A stretch of DNA of 64,000 nucleotides from Phaeosaccion multiseriatum. Its lineage: Eukaryota > Ochrophyta, other classes. The position numbers were made by a program, and so were the translations under genes. Positions 1-15,340 of the stretch are shown one piece after another. The stretch is from positions 1,922,001-1,986,000 of the forward strand of contig OZ218963.1 in assembly GCA_965112735.1 (NCBI GenBank). The letters run 5' to 3'. The notes under the pieces were generated by a model. That model was given only the letters and a program-made list of their open reading frames with translations. It was not told the DNA's origin and did not search any database. Each line of letters opens with the position of its first letter. Position 1 is the stretch's first letter.

Positions 1-2687
<2,687 letters not shown>

Positions 2688-3330
2688 GGAAATGCAAAGA
2701 GCCCTCCGCCGTGAATTTGGGCCAGCTGTGAGCTTTTCGGATCACCACATCATCCCCCCGCCCCTCATTTCTCCCATCATAGATGGCACTTAAATTATAT
2801 ACAACACCTCATCAACAGTCGACAACAGGGGTATTTTTACAAGGGCCCTTGCCCTCTGTAAGGGAATGTCTCCATTTGGTGTACAAAATCCTTAAGGGAG
2901 TAAGGAAGTCAACACCCTTGGGAATTTGCTCCCGTGTGGAAAAGATGTACAACACCCTTAAGGGAAAGGGGGGCGACAGCCTTAATGGTGTTTAAAGGAG
3001 TTAAGGGTGCACAACGGCGAGGGCCAGTCCATTTGATGCGCAAGGGGCGTTGTTAGCGGGTGCGGGAGAGCACCTCCTCGTACAGGGGACCACGGAATCA
3101 CAACAAAAAAAGCAAGACGTCCATGTCGTACTCATCATCCTCCTCCAGCCATATCCTCCTCCACATCCTCCTGCTCCTCCCGCTCGTCGGCAACTCTATC
3201 CACCCGAGAGGGGGATTTGAAGCCTTCTGGCTGAGGATGTGCTCCGTGAGATATGTAGCTGCAATGACAGCCAGGGGCCTAACAAACTATCACCAGGTGG
3301 GCAGCGTCCATATTTACCCCCTGTGTGGGG
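2688..3330. other. Gene-free stretch upstream of the helicase
   Basis: No credible coding exon. 2700-2790 is the likely helicase promoter. From 2830 to 3020 several short palindromes based on CCCTTAAGGG or CAAGGGCCCTTG recur, with TGTACAAAA/TGTACAACA nearby on two occasions. This may be a decayed foldback element, but no clear ends or target duplication were found. Confidence 0.4.
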
Positions 3331-3403
3331 GTGGGCTCAACCATGGAGCTGGTCCTGCGCCATTTCAGTTTCTTAGATGATTCCTCTTAAGTCAATAAAA
3401 TAC
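3331..3403 (+). pseudogene. 3'-terminal fragment of a LINE-like retroelement, copy 1
   Basis: Reading LN-GAGPA-PFQFLR-stop (stop at 3378-3380) followed by CCTCTTAAGTCAATAAAATACC, which contains an AATAAA signal. The same coding end and 3' tail recur at 4006-4265 with a few substitutions. The arrangement (coding end, then short 3' UTR with AATAAA) suggests a 5'-truncated non-LTR retroelement. The assignment is inference from the repeated 3' end; the reverse transcriptase core is absent. Confidence 0.45.
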
Positions 3404-3606
3404 CTATCCCCTTGTATGACCGAGAGCGTGTTCGCCTCTCCACCTTCGCCATCGAGACCCACGGCCGACTCGGCGCACAGGCGCAATCGCTCCTGCACGC
3501 CCTCGCCGAGCACGTGGTCTCCCGCACAGGCCGCACTGGCTCTTCCACCACAAAGGGCCACGTCCTCACCAGACTTCGCCGCCTCGTCAGCTGCAGCCAC
3601 CAGATG

Positions 3607-3969
3607 TCGGCCCCTGACAAGGTTCTGGGTTCCAGGTTCTGGCCGGCGCCAGCCGGCCGGGTTCCAGGTTCTGGCCGGCGCCAGCCGGCCAGGTTCCAGG
3701 TTCTGGCTGGCGTCAGCCGGCCAGGTTCCAGGTTCTGGCTGGCGTCAGCCGGCCAGGTTCCAGGTTCTGGCTGGCGTCAGCCGGCCAGGTTCCAGGTTCC
3801 CCGGAAAAAGCCGTGTAATAAGGCAATGATAAGGTCCCCTGAACCTGGTAGAACCTGGGTTCCAGGTTCTGGCCGGCGTCAGCCGGCCAGGTTCCAGGTT
3901 CTGGCTGGCGTCAGCCGGCCAGGTTCCAGGTTCTGGCCAGGGTCGCCTCAGAACCTTGTCAGGGGCCGA
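3607..3969. mobile_element. Short TIR element A with minisatellite interior (6-bp TSD CAGATG)
   Basis: 363 bp. Perfect 21-bp inverted ends start TCGGCCCCTGACAAGG at 3607 and mirror to 3969. Direct CAGATG flanks lie at 3601-3606 and 3970-3975. The interior is a tandem array of about 30-36-bp units (GTTCCAGGTTCTGGC + GGCGTCAGCCGGCCAG) broken once by AT-richer sequence near 3800-3850. It encodes nothing, so a non-autonomous DNA transposon is inferred. The target site is inside an old retroelement reading frame. Confidence 0.8.
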
Positions 3970-4101
3970 CAGATGTGGCTCTCGGAGCGAGAGCGCGCCT
4001 TCCTGGGTCGGCTCAACCGCGGAGCCGGTCCTGCACTCCCCCTCCCCGCCCTAGAGGGGGAGTAACCGGCCCCTCGAGGGCCTCGGCGACTCAGCGACAC
4101 C

Positions 4102-4228
<127 letters not shown>

Positions 4229-4265
4229 TCAGTTTCTTAGGTGATTCCTATTAAGTCAATAAAGT

Positions 4266-4534
4266 CCCTCGCCGGGCGGTTAATGACATACAACGCCCGC
4301 CTCTCCCCCAATCGATCATTGAACATCGAACAAAATCAAAACAGTGTATCGTGTCAAAGTGGGTCGTGTATCTTTCAATCCCTCTTGTGTCTGGCACTGA
4401 TTGTTTCGTCCAGCAAGAGCACAACGCAATCAGTGCATGCCACCAGCAAGTGCGCGGCGAGTTGAGGAACAGCCAAGTCCATGAGACAAGACTTCTCGTA
4501 ATGATATAACCACCACCAGAGATCCGAAAAAGCA
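4266..4534. other. Upstream region of the CHAT-NTPase-SH2 gene
   Basis: No coding signal. It must hold the promoter of the gene starting at 4535; no TATA-like or other motif was convincing. An in-frame stop lies upstream of the chosen ATG with no other ATG between. Confidence 0.4.
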
Positions 4535-6314
4535 ATGAACGATGAACAAGGCAAGCTGAAGCCGCCTCTACTCCTGCACCTCTTCTCTGCGCCCTTGATC
4601 CAGCGTGAAGAGGTTTTTCTGGAGGGAGGAGAGGTGGACTCGAGGGTGCTGCCTGTAGAGGAGTTGGACTACGCGGGAGAAAGGACCGCTTTGCTCGAGT
4701 AAGTAAGGATATAATGAAGTTGTCTCTCTATAGTTTGCCTGCCTGCAGCTTGACGTTTCTTCTTTCCCTCCTTCCCCCTCCTCCTTTCCCCCCCCTCTTC
4801 CCCTCTCCTCCTTTTTTTCTTCTCGTTGTTTCTCCTGCACCTTGATGTTCCTTCCATCCCCCCCCCCCCTTCACCCTCCTCCTCTGCCTCACTCACTCGT
4901 AACAAAATTGTGCACCAATAACACATCTATAGTGCCATTGCACAAGGGGGAAAGCGTGTACGTTTCCGCTCCGAGGTGGCCAAGGCCCACTCCCTGCTCG
5001 TCAGCCTGGCACAGTGCAGGATGCTCCACTTCACCGGACATGGCATGCAGGGCTACCTTGCGCTGGAGAATGACCACGGAGAAGTTCAGGTCAGGCTCAG
5101 GCTCAGGGCCACGAGGGTCGGGGCCTGCCTGTCTTTCCCACGCCACGATAAAAGACCGGCGGTGATGATACTAAATCACGTGGCTAATTCCCGTGGGCCA
5201 AGAGAGGCGCCGCACTCACCATCTCATCTGGTGTGTTTGTGATGCCCGCTCCGGTTATCCATCTGGCAGGCCGTAACAAATGACGTTCTCCAGTCGTGGG
5301 TCTCGGGCACTCACCCTCTACCCACCATCGTCTTCGTGAGCGCTTGCTACTCCGAGAGCGTTGCATCGGCCTTCATCAGCGCAGGAGTCAAGCACGTCAT
5401 TGCAATCTCGCAAAACACGAGGGTAAGGGGGGGGAATACAGTTTCTACCATGTCTCTCTCCCTTCACGCCACACTGCCTCACCTCCCTCCTCCCCCCCTT
5501 GCGCCTTTCTGGATGTGCGTGGGTCTACGCGTGGGTGTGTTTGGGTCTATGTGTGGGTGTAATTGTGACGGTCCACGTGTGGGTGCGTTTGTTTGGTCTA
5601 CGCAGGTGCTGGATTCCAAGGCGAAGGACTTCACGCAGACATTCTACACAATGGTCCTCAGGGGAAACTCCGTGGCGCAGGCCTTCAAAGCTTCCAAAGG
5701 TCAGTCGAGCAGAAGGAAGCAGAGAGCGGGGACAAACGCACACACGCACGCACACACGAAGACAGGGAAGAGAGAGAGAGAGACGGGGGAGGGGGGGACG
5801 CTTCCCGCTCCCCTGTCAGCACGACGGACCCGTTTTCGTGCCTTTGCTTTTTAACACTCGATTTGCGTAAGAATCGCCCCAATCGCCCGTTTTTTAGGGA
5901 TCGGGCGGCAAGGGGGAGTGCTCTTGCAGAAATGCTGACAACTACGGAAGGGAAGAGGCGATGAAAGCCGAAAGACCATGGATCGTTAGGCATCTCAGAG
6001 AGCTACACGAAGAGCTATAGCGCTTCTCCCAGCGTCATTTTGTGCGTGCGTCTCTCTCTCTCTCTTGCTTATCGGTTATCTCTCCTTTTCTTGTGTGTGT
6101 GAGTGTTGTACGTTTATGCGCCACGCCCTTTCTCCCGCCCTCCCCTACGTTCCTTCCTCCACCCCCCCCCTCCTTCCTTCCTTCCTTCCCTCCCTCCCTC
6201 CTCAGAGAGGGTGGGCGTAGACAGCACGCATACCCACGAGGCCGACAAGTTTCGTCTCCTCCCCGCAGAGAGTGCCCACATGGAGATGCCCTTCGCAGGT
6301 AAACGAGATACCTC

Positions 6315-6345
<31 letters not shown>

Positions 6346-7290
6346 TGTGTGTGTGTGTGCGTGTGTGTGTGCGTGTGTGTGTGCGTGTGTGTGTGTGTGC
6401 GCGCGAGCGGGCGTGCGGGTAGTGCGTTTTCGCTCCACTGCCTCCTCCTCTCCAGCCCTCCCCCAGAAGGTTCCCTTTCCATCTCCTCTGAAGACAACTC
6501 CCCCCCCCTTTCTCTTCACACGGAAGAGACGCATACACGAAGCGCTGTCATTCCCGTCTTGCCTCTCGCCTGAGTCCTCTTCCCTCCCCCCACTTCTCTC
6601 TCTCTCCCTCCCTCCAACCCCCCCCCCCCCACTTCCGTCCCTCCATCCATCCATCCATCCCCCTTCTCCTCCTCTTTGCGCAACAACATGCAGACGTGGT
6701 CACCGGCCGCTTCGAAGACGTGAGCCTGCCTAAGTCTGTGGAGATGAGCATCCCGACAGTTACGCAGAACTTTGTGGGGAGAGCAGAGACAGTGCAGCAG
6801 GTGTACTGCAATCTGGCCGACCATGTAGGCGTTACAACCGTCATCGGACAGCCCGGGGCGGGGAAGACACAGGTAGGTAGGTAGGTAGGTAGGTAGGTAG
6901 GTAGGTAGGTAGGTAGGTAGGTAGGTAGGGAGGTAGGGAGTTGGGTAGGTGGGTAGGTAGGTAGGCAGGTAGGTAGGTAGGTAGGTAGGCAGGTAGGTAG
7001 GCAGGTAGGTAGGTGGGTAGGTGGGTAGGTGGGTAGGTGGATAGGTAGGTGGGTAGGTAGGTTGGTTGGTTGGTGGGCTGGTTGGTTTGGTAGTGTGTGA
7101 GTTATATCCCCCGGTACCGTAGAGGAGGAGAGACTTTGAGACCGATAGAGGGGAGAGGGTGGAAGGAAGGAGGAAGGAAAGGGGGGGCGGGTTTAGGGTT
7201 AGAGGCAGAGGGAGAGAGAAGGCGAAGGAAGGCAACAAGACAGAGGAAGCATCATCAGTCCAAAATGAAACAGAATGACTTCATCAAAGT

Positions 7291-7332
<42 letters not shown>

Positions 7333-7795
7333 AGCGCAACACAGCGTAACTCACCGGAAAGCACCTCCATCATCAGCACCGCTCCTCCTCCGTCACAACA
7401 AACCAAAGCCTCCTCACCTTCATTGCCTGCCCCCTCCCCCTGACTGCGGAACTTTTGCGCTCCCCTTTTCCCTCCTGATGGCCACATCTCAGGTTGCGCT
7501 CCGAGCGGCTCGGTACGCGGTGGAGCGCTTCGCCCCGGCCTACGAGGAGGTGTTCTTTGTGCAGATGGGTGGCGATGGAGGTAGGAATTCGTGGAGATTG
7601 GGGGGGGGTGAGGTAAGGGAAACAGTAGGGAAAAGACAAGTGAAAGTTCCACAGTATTGTCATACCTGGAAAACGAGTTGGGAAACGACAAGTGAAAGTT
7701 CCGCAGTATTGCCATACCTCGTGTTGCCTATATACTCGCATACCTGCATGCCTCTATTTACCCCCCACAATCAATGCTTCATACCCGTATACCCC

Positions 7796-7830
<35 letters not shown>

Positions 7831-8449
7831 TTCTCTGTATGTCTGTCTCTCTCTCTATGTGTGTGTCTGCCTGTCGGTCTCTCTCTCTGTCTGTGTGTCT
7901 GTCTGTCTGCCTCTTCTCCCTTTGGGTGCGGATAAGGTGGTATTCGTGCGGCCACCGAGCAGCAGCTCTTGTCGAGCTTTGCCGCGGCCTTTGGCTTCAC
8001 CCCCCCGCAACCCAGCGACTACGCTGCTGCTGCTCCTGCGGCTGCTGCGGCTCACAGTCACAGGCGGCAGATGGAGCTGGACGATGTACTCATCGCCCAT
8101 ATCAAGGAGAGATGCGACAGCGGAGGAGGGGGGAGGGGTGCACATGAAGGCAGCAGCAACAGCAGCCGCCGCCGCAGCAGCGGCAGCAGTAGGCCGCGCG
8201 GTTCGGTAACGGCTGATGAGGGTCGCGGAGGGTATGGAGGAGCAGGGGGGCTGAAGACGCACTTGTGTGTCCTGGATGGGTGTCGGCCTTGGCTCGTCTG
8301 CGATAGGTTGAGGTAAGGGAGCGAGTGAGCAAGTGATGGGCTGTGCCGTTAGTTGAGGGGGTCTTGTTGAGGGAGGGGCTGGAATGAGGCTTGTGTCGGC
8401 CAACAATCCCATTGACGAGCCCCGGACTCCCTGACTTGAGGATTGTGTG

Positions 8450-8485
<36 letters not shown>

Positions 8486-8498
8486 TGTGCATGTGTGC

Positions 8499-8533
<35 letters not shown>

Positions 8534-9069
8534 CGAGCTTTAATTCATGCCCTCCTTGCCTCCTTTCATCATCTCGGCCTCCCTCCTTCCCTCCCTCCCT
8601 CCCTCCCTCCTACCGCCCCCCCTGCCTGCCAGAGTCATCCCATTGTCCACGTTTGTCCGCAAGCTCTCTCAGCGCGTGCCCCGACTTCAGCTCATTCTGA
8701 CCATGGTGCAACAGGTACAGTACAGTTACAATTATCAGTTACAATTATAGTTACGGTACAGTACATGGTACACTACATGTACGTACATTACATTGGTGCA
8801 TTCACGACACGCTCCTCCTCCGCAGTGCACTGCAGTTGCAGTAACAATCATCATTCATTCAGAGTCATCTCCTCGGGGAGGCTTCGTTTCGAAAGCGAAA
8901 GCTCTATCTGTCGGTTTGCGGGTGTCTCTGGTGTCAGCTCGTTGCTGTTCACACTAACTAACTCCGCTGCACATGTGCAGGGCATTTGAAAGCGCCATCC
9001 AAAATGAGGAGCCACACTTGGCTCTAACCGCTGGCCTTGCCAACGTCTTTCGATGCTGTGTGTGTGTGT

Positions 9070-9126
<57 letters not shown>

Positions 9127-9920
9127 TGTGGATGTATGTCAATGTGTGTATGTGTGTGTGCGTGGATTTGCTGCTATCTCAGGTGGGCATCGAGGGGGAG
9201 AAGGTCGTCAACGTGAGGCCTCTCGCGGCTCTGGAAGTGGCGGAGCTGTTCTGCAAAGAGGTGCGTTGAGCGGTCCCTGTAGACTCTGCATGCACACTCA
9301 TTAGCACCTTATCGTTACATCTCAAGTGTGAAGACTGTGGAGACGGGGGGGGGTGCGGCTGGGAGGGAGGGAAGGAAGGAGGGAGGATCGGAGGTAGGGA
9401 GGTAGGTAGGTAGGGAGGGAGGGAGGGAGCTGCTGCACGGCATTACCCACCTGCTGATCAACCAACAAAGTTCTGCTTGTTCCCCCTCTTCCTCGTGGTG
9501 TGTTTGCTTGCCCTGACGTGTCATCTCATGTCAACGTTTGGATGAGTAACAGGCTCCTCGTCAGTTGAGCTTCGCAGAGCTCACACTGGGAGTGTATGCC
9601 GTGTTTCAGTTACCGGAGACGGTGTTCTCACAGGGCGACATTATCAGAAAGATAGGTACTGTGCGAGGGAAGCTAAGCCGAAGGTCCGGAAGGTCGGCGG
9701 CCATGGTGGGGTCCCACTTAGCCTGGCGTTACACTGAGCCCGATCGGAAAAGAGAAGCGCGTCTCTCACTCCCTCTCACTCCGTCTGTCTCTCACGGATC
9801 CGCCGCCCTCCCGCTGGGCCTGGGTTTGGTCGTTCTCTATACCGGTTCGCTTTTCAGTAGAGCGCATCGACTTACTGCGCCTTTCCTGCCCGCCCGGCCT
9901 CTCGTCTGTCCCACATGCTC

Positions 9921-9954
<34 letters not shown>

Positions 9955-10761
9955 CTTTCTCACACACACACACACACACCTCCCCCATGTGCCTGTGCCG
10001 TTGTGACACACGTCACCATGTCACATAAGGTGGAAACCCTCGAGTATGCATTGCTGTGAGCAAGGCTGTTCCCGTGGACAATCCCGCCTTTCTGCTGGAC
10101 AGCGAGGACATGCTGCTTGACTCCTTCATTCCCGCCCAGCTCAAGGCCATCGCAGAGGAGGAGGAACTCTTTGAAACACAGCTGCAGCAGCTCGGAGACA
10201 GCAGCAACAGCCGCAGCAACGCTTCCGCGGGCATGTAAGTGGTGGTGTCTTTGCTTTCTGCTTGGCGACTGGTGACTCTCACTCGTGAAGGAATAATGTA
10301 CCGATTCCATGGGGAATGGAATGCTCCGTGGAATGTTCTGTGACTCACTCCCGAAATGGCCCCTCTCTTCCCATCCTGTCTCCCGCAACTGTGTGTGTGC
10401 GTGTGTGCGTGTGTGTGCGTGTGTGTGCGTGTGTGTGTGTGTGCAGCAGCCCTACCCCCGTCCGCTCCCCGGTCCGCAGTGTAGGTACGGGCAGCAAAGT
10501 CGACGTGCAGCTTGAAGCAGGTGCGTGTGTGCGTGTGTAGGATCTGTGTGAAGTCATTCGTTTCGTCCTTTAGTGTAGTTGGTCGTTCTGGAAACCAAAT
10601 GTATGAGTGTATGGGAAGCAGCACATGAACCTTTCTTGTCTCTCGTACTCTAATCTCTCCCTCTATCGGTGCATGGGGTCTCTCTTTTCTTTTGCTTCAC
10701 GAATCAACTCTCTTACTCTGACCTCTCTCTCTCTCTCTCTCTCTGTGTGTGTCTCTCTGTG

Positions 10762-10810
<49 letters not shown>

Positions 10811-12072
10811 TCATGTCTTGCTTCGATCGAGTCAAGGCCACATCGTGTGGATGGCGGCCGTGAAGAGCGCTACCCAAGCCGCACAGCAGAAGGGTCCCTG
10901 GGTGGAAATGGATGGAGGAGGACAAGGAGGGGGGGGGAGGGGGGCACCGCCAAGCCATTTTGGGAGGAGAGAACAGCACCAACAGCAGCAGAGCGCTGTG
11001 CACGTCAACCCAACAGCCACGGAAAACTTCCACAGTGACGTTCCGTGGGCGGCGATGGGCGATAGCGTGGCTCGGTACTGTGCCTGCGCCTTGCGGCTGG
11101 GAAAGGAGAGGCCCCTCAGTGAAGCGGATTTGGCCTTCCTGGGCTCCTGCAGGTTGGTGGGTGGGGGATAGTTAAGGGGTTGGGGGGTTGGAGGGGCGGG
11201 GGTTTGAGGAACGGTGTCAAGTCAAAGTATGGGGTGTGGTGAGCAGCTGAAAAAACGGGTCTGTTCTGGTGTGCCCACCTCACTCCTCCCCCCCCCCCCC
11301 CCCTCTCCCCCCCCCGGCCGTACGCCGCGAGTTGCTGATGAATCTTTGGTCTCACCACTGCCACCTGTGAATATTGCATGGTTGTGGAATGCTTTAGGAA
11401 GATCTGGAGGAATGGGAGCCGGGAAGGCAAGGGGAGAGCCCCCGAGGAGAGGGGGGGCATGGTGTCGTACCGAGCCTTCAGCACGTGCTTCTGGCCCTGG
11501 TTCTACGCCTGTGTGGCCATGCTTAAGCGGACAGGGCTGTGGGCAAGAGGAGAGAGGGGAAGGCATCCAACCCATTCGGCGACGGCCAATACGACGGTTA
11601 CGACGGTTTCGGAGACGAGGAATACAGCCATTGCGGGCTTCATTGGCGACTCAGAAGCGGAGAAGCGGTTACGGAATTGTGCTGGGGGCACGTTTCTCAT
11701 CCGAGTCGGAACCAGCGCCAAGAGCACGCTTGTGATCTGTTACACTCGACGTAAGAGCTCGAGGCGGCCCGGGTGCAAGAGGGCAGTCGTGCTTCTGACC
11801 GAGGAGGTGAGCAAAGGGGGGGGGGGGCTGAGGGGAGAGGTGTGGATATCAAGTTCGAGCTTGCTGTTGTTTAAACCGATCGCGATCGTTGTATCGATTT
11901 CTGAATGTTCGATCCCGTCTTGTCTCTCCCCTTTGCCATGGCACAGGGGCGGTTTCAACCCTACGCCGAGCACCACCAGGCGAGGCACCCGTCCATCCCC
12001 ACGAGCTCCAGCGGAACGCCTGGAGACAGGAGCAGCAGGAGCACCACGAGCACCTCCGGTCTTTCTTCTTCT

Positions 12073-12108
<36 letters not shown>

Positions 12109-12450
12109 CGGCGTGTGAGCTACCCTAGCCTGTCTTCGCTCATCCTCGACCGTCCGGAGCTGCTCACTCTCCACCCGGGCACTCCCAAGGCCGCAGTGTT
12201 CGGCAACGATGACTCCTCGGCTCCCATCGCTTCTTCTGCCGCTGCTGCTTATGGTGGTGGTGGTGCCTGGAGTGGTGCCCAGCAGGGAGGGTGGGTGGGC
12301 AAAGCTCTTCCGCCCAACGCCACGCCTCACGTCACACGAGGTAGAGAAGGAGGAGAAGGAGAAGGAGGGGAAAGGGGCGTTGAGGGAGGCAGAAGGAGCA
12401 GACCGAGCCAGACGCATCCTATGCCTGACTTTTACGAGCCAAACCTGTGA
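4535..12450 (+). CDS. CHAT protease - NB-ARC/STAND NTPase - STAT-like linker/SH2 fusion protein
   Basis: Predicted cytosolic signalling protein of about 1060 aa. Exons: 4535-4698, 4933-5089, 5270-5422, 5606-5699, 6206-6298, 6694-6872, 7493-7580, 7937-8312, 8633-8714, 8863-8921 and 8981-9044 (both tentative), 9183-9260, 9553-9655, 10045-10234 (5' end uncertain), 10447-10520, 10837-11152, 11398-11806, 11947-12450. Seen in order: a CHAT (caspase/separase-like) domain with the His motif LHFTGHG and Cys motif VFVSACYS, and KFRLLP at its end; an NB-ARC-like unit beginning NFVGR, with Walker A GQPGAGKT, Walker-B-like LCVLDGC and LQLILT; an Ala/Ser-rich insert; a region rich in acidic and Gln residues; then [13 protein letters not shown]...LKRTGLW, like the STAT linker, and SH2 ([18 protein letters not shown] with the phosphotyrosine-binding Arg, [10 protein letters not shown]). 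Phases agree throughout, supporting one gene. If the tentative exons are wrong, two adjacent genes remain possible. Substrate and partners are unknown. Confidence 0.8.
5848..6042 (+). mobile_element. Internally deleted copy of foldback element J in CHAT-gene intron 4
   Basis: Begins TTTTAACACTCGATTTGCG, matching the left end of the 15341-15930 element, then jumps to the sequence of its right arm (from GAAATGCTGACAACTACGG through GAAGAGCTATAGCGC to CCCAGCGTCATTT). The centre, the left arm and the far end of the right arm are missing. It lies wholly in the intron 5700-6205. Confidence 0.8.
6317..6401 (+). repeat. (TG)n microsatellite in CHAT-gene intron 5
   Basis: TG/GC dinucleotide run a few bases after the donor at 6299. 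Similar runs lie at 8444-8531 and 9055-9140 in later introns of the same gene. Confidence 0.9.
6873..7085 (+). repeat. (GTAG)n array grown from a splice donor
   Basis: Directly after ...ACACAG the intron reads GTAGGTAGGTAGG for about 200 bp, with scattered GGTTG and GGGTA variants. Every unit recreates AG|GTAGGT, so dozens of potential donors stand in a row behind the Walker A exon. Confidence 0.92.
7800..7915 (+). repeat. (GTCT)n pyrimidine-rich array before CHAT-gene exon 8
   Basis: CTGT/CTCT tetranucleotides lie just upstream of the acceptor at 7936, forming the polypyrimidine tract of this intron. A second repeat, CAG x ~11 at 7292-7329, lies in the preceding intron and is not translated in the model. 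Confidence 0.85.
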
Positions 12451-12703
12451 ATCAGCCCTTTCTACTTTTGACCCTTGGCCCTTGGTTGAAAATCGATACT
12501 ATGGATAGGGATAACCGGTTTTCCTCCCACAGCAGCGAGGCCAGGTGGGTCTGACGACTATTTAGCCATTTAGAAAGAAGAAAAGAAGGAGGTATCGAGT
12601 GGCGAAGCCTATTTATAAAACCGGAGGACAGAACCGAATATGTACAAATTGACCTTAATTAAGCACTTTAATTTTGATCAGTATCACGTGGATTAAGTAA
12701 GCA
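12451..12703. other. Convergent 3' spacer between the CHAT gene and DCP1
   Basis: 253 bp between two facing stop codons. AT-richer than its surroundings (TTAATTAAGCACTTTAATTTTG near 12655), as expected for two 3' UTRs; no gene seen. Confidence 0.5.
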
Positions 12704-14872
<2,169 letters not shown>

Positions 14873-14948
14873 GGTGCACACAATGTGGTACAGCGATGGT
14901 TGGGTGGAGGGGTGGGGGCGGGGGAGTTTTAGTTTCAGCTTATTCTTA

Positions 14949-15253
14949 TTGTGATTGAGATGTGTTTTTTTAGTTTTTTTTTACGCCCCGTGAATTTTTT
15001 TTGACGCCAAATGACGATTACTTTGACGACGTTTGACGGCTTTTGAACCCCTTTTTTACCCACTTTACAGCCAAAAAAAATCACGGAAAAGGGCGTCAAA
15101 GAGCGTCAAAGGGCGTCAAAGTGCGTCAAATAGGGCTTTAAAGTGGGTAAAAAAGGGGTTCAAAAGTCGTCAAACGTCGTCAAAGTAATCCTCATTTCGC
15201 GTCAAAAAAAATTCACGGGGCGTCAAAAGTGCTACTCAACCGCAAAATCACAG
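14949..15253. mobile_element. Foldback MITE (copy I, degenerate left end)
   Basis: Arms are inverted copies: GACGCCAAATGACGATTACTTTGACG on the left and its complement near 15180-15210, with TTTACCCACTTTA pairing at the centre. The right end AACCGCAAAATCACAG matches the 16329 end of copy H; the left end is decayed. It has no coding capacity. Confidence 0.8.
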
Positions 15254-15340
15254 AACCTTTTTTTTTTCTTTTTTTTCCCTCATCCACTTTTTCTTTGTTC
15301 TCCCGAAAAAAAATATGTGATGCATTTTTTTTTCGTTTTT

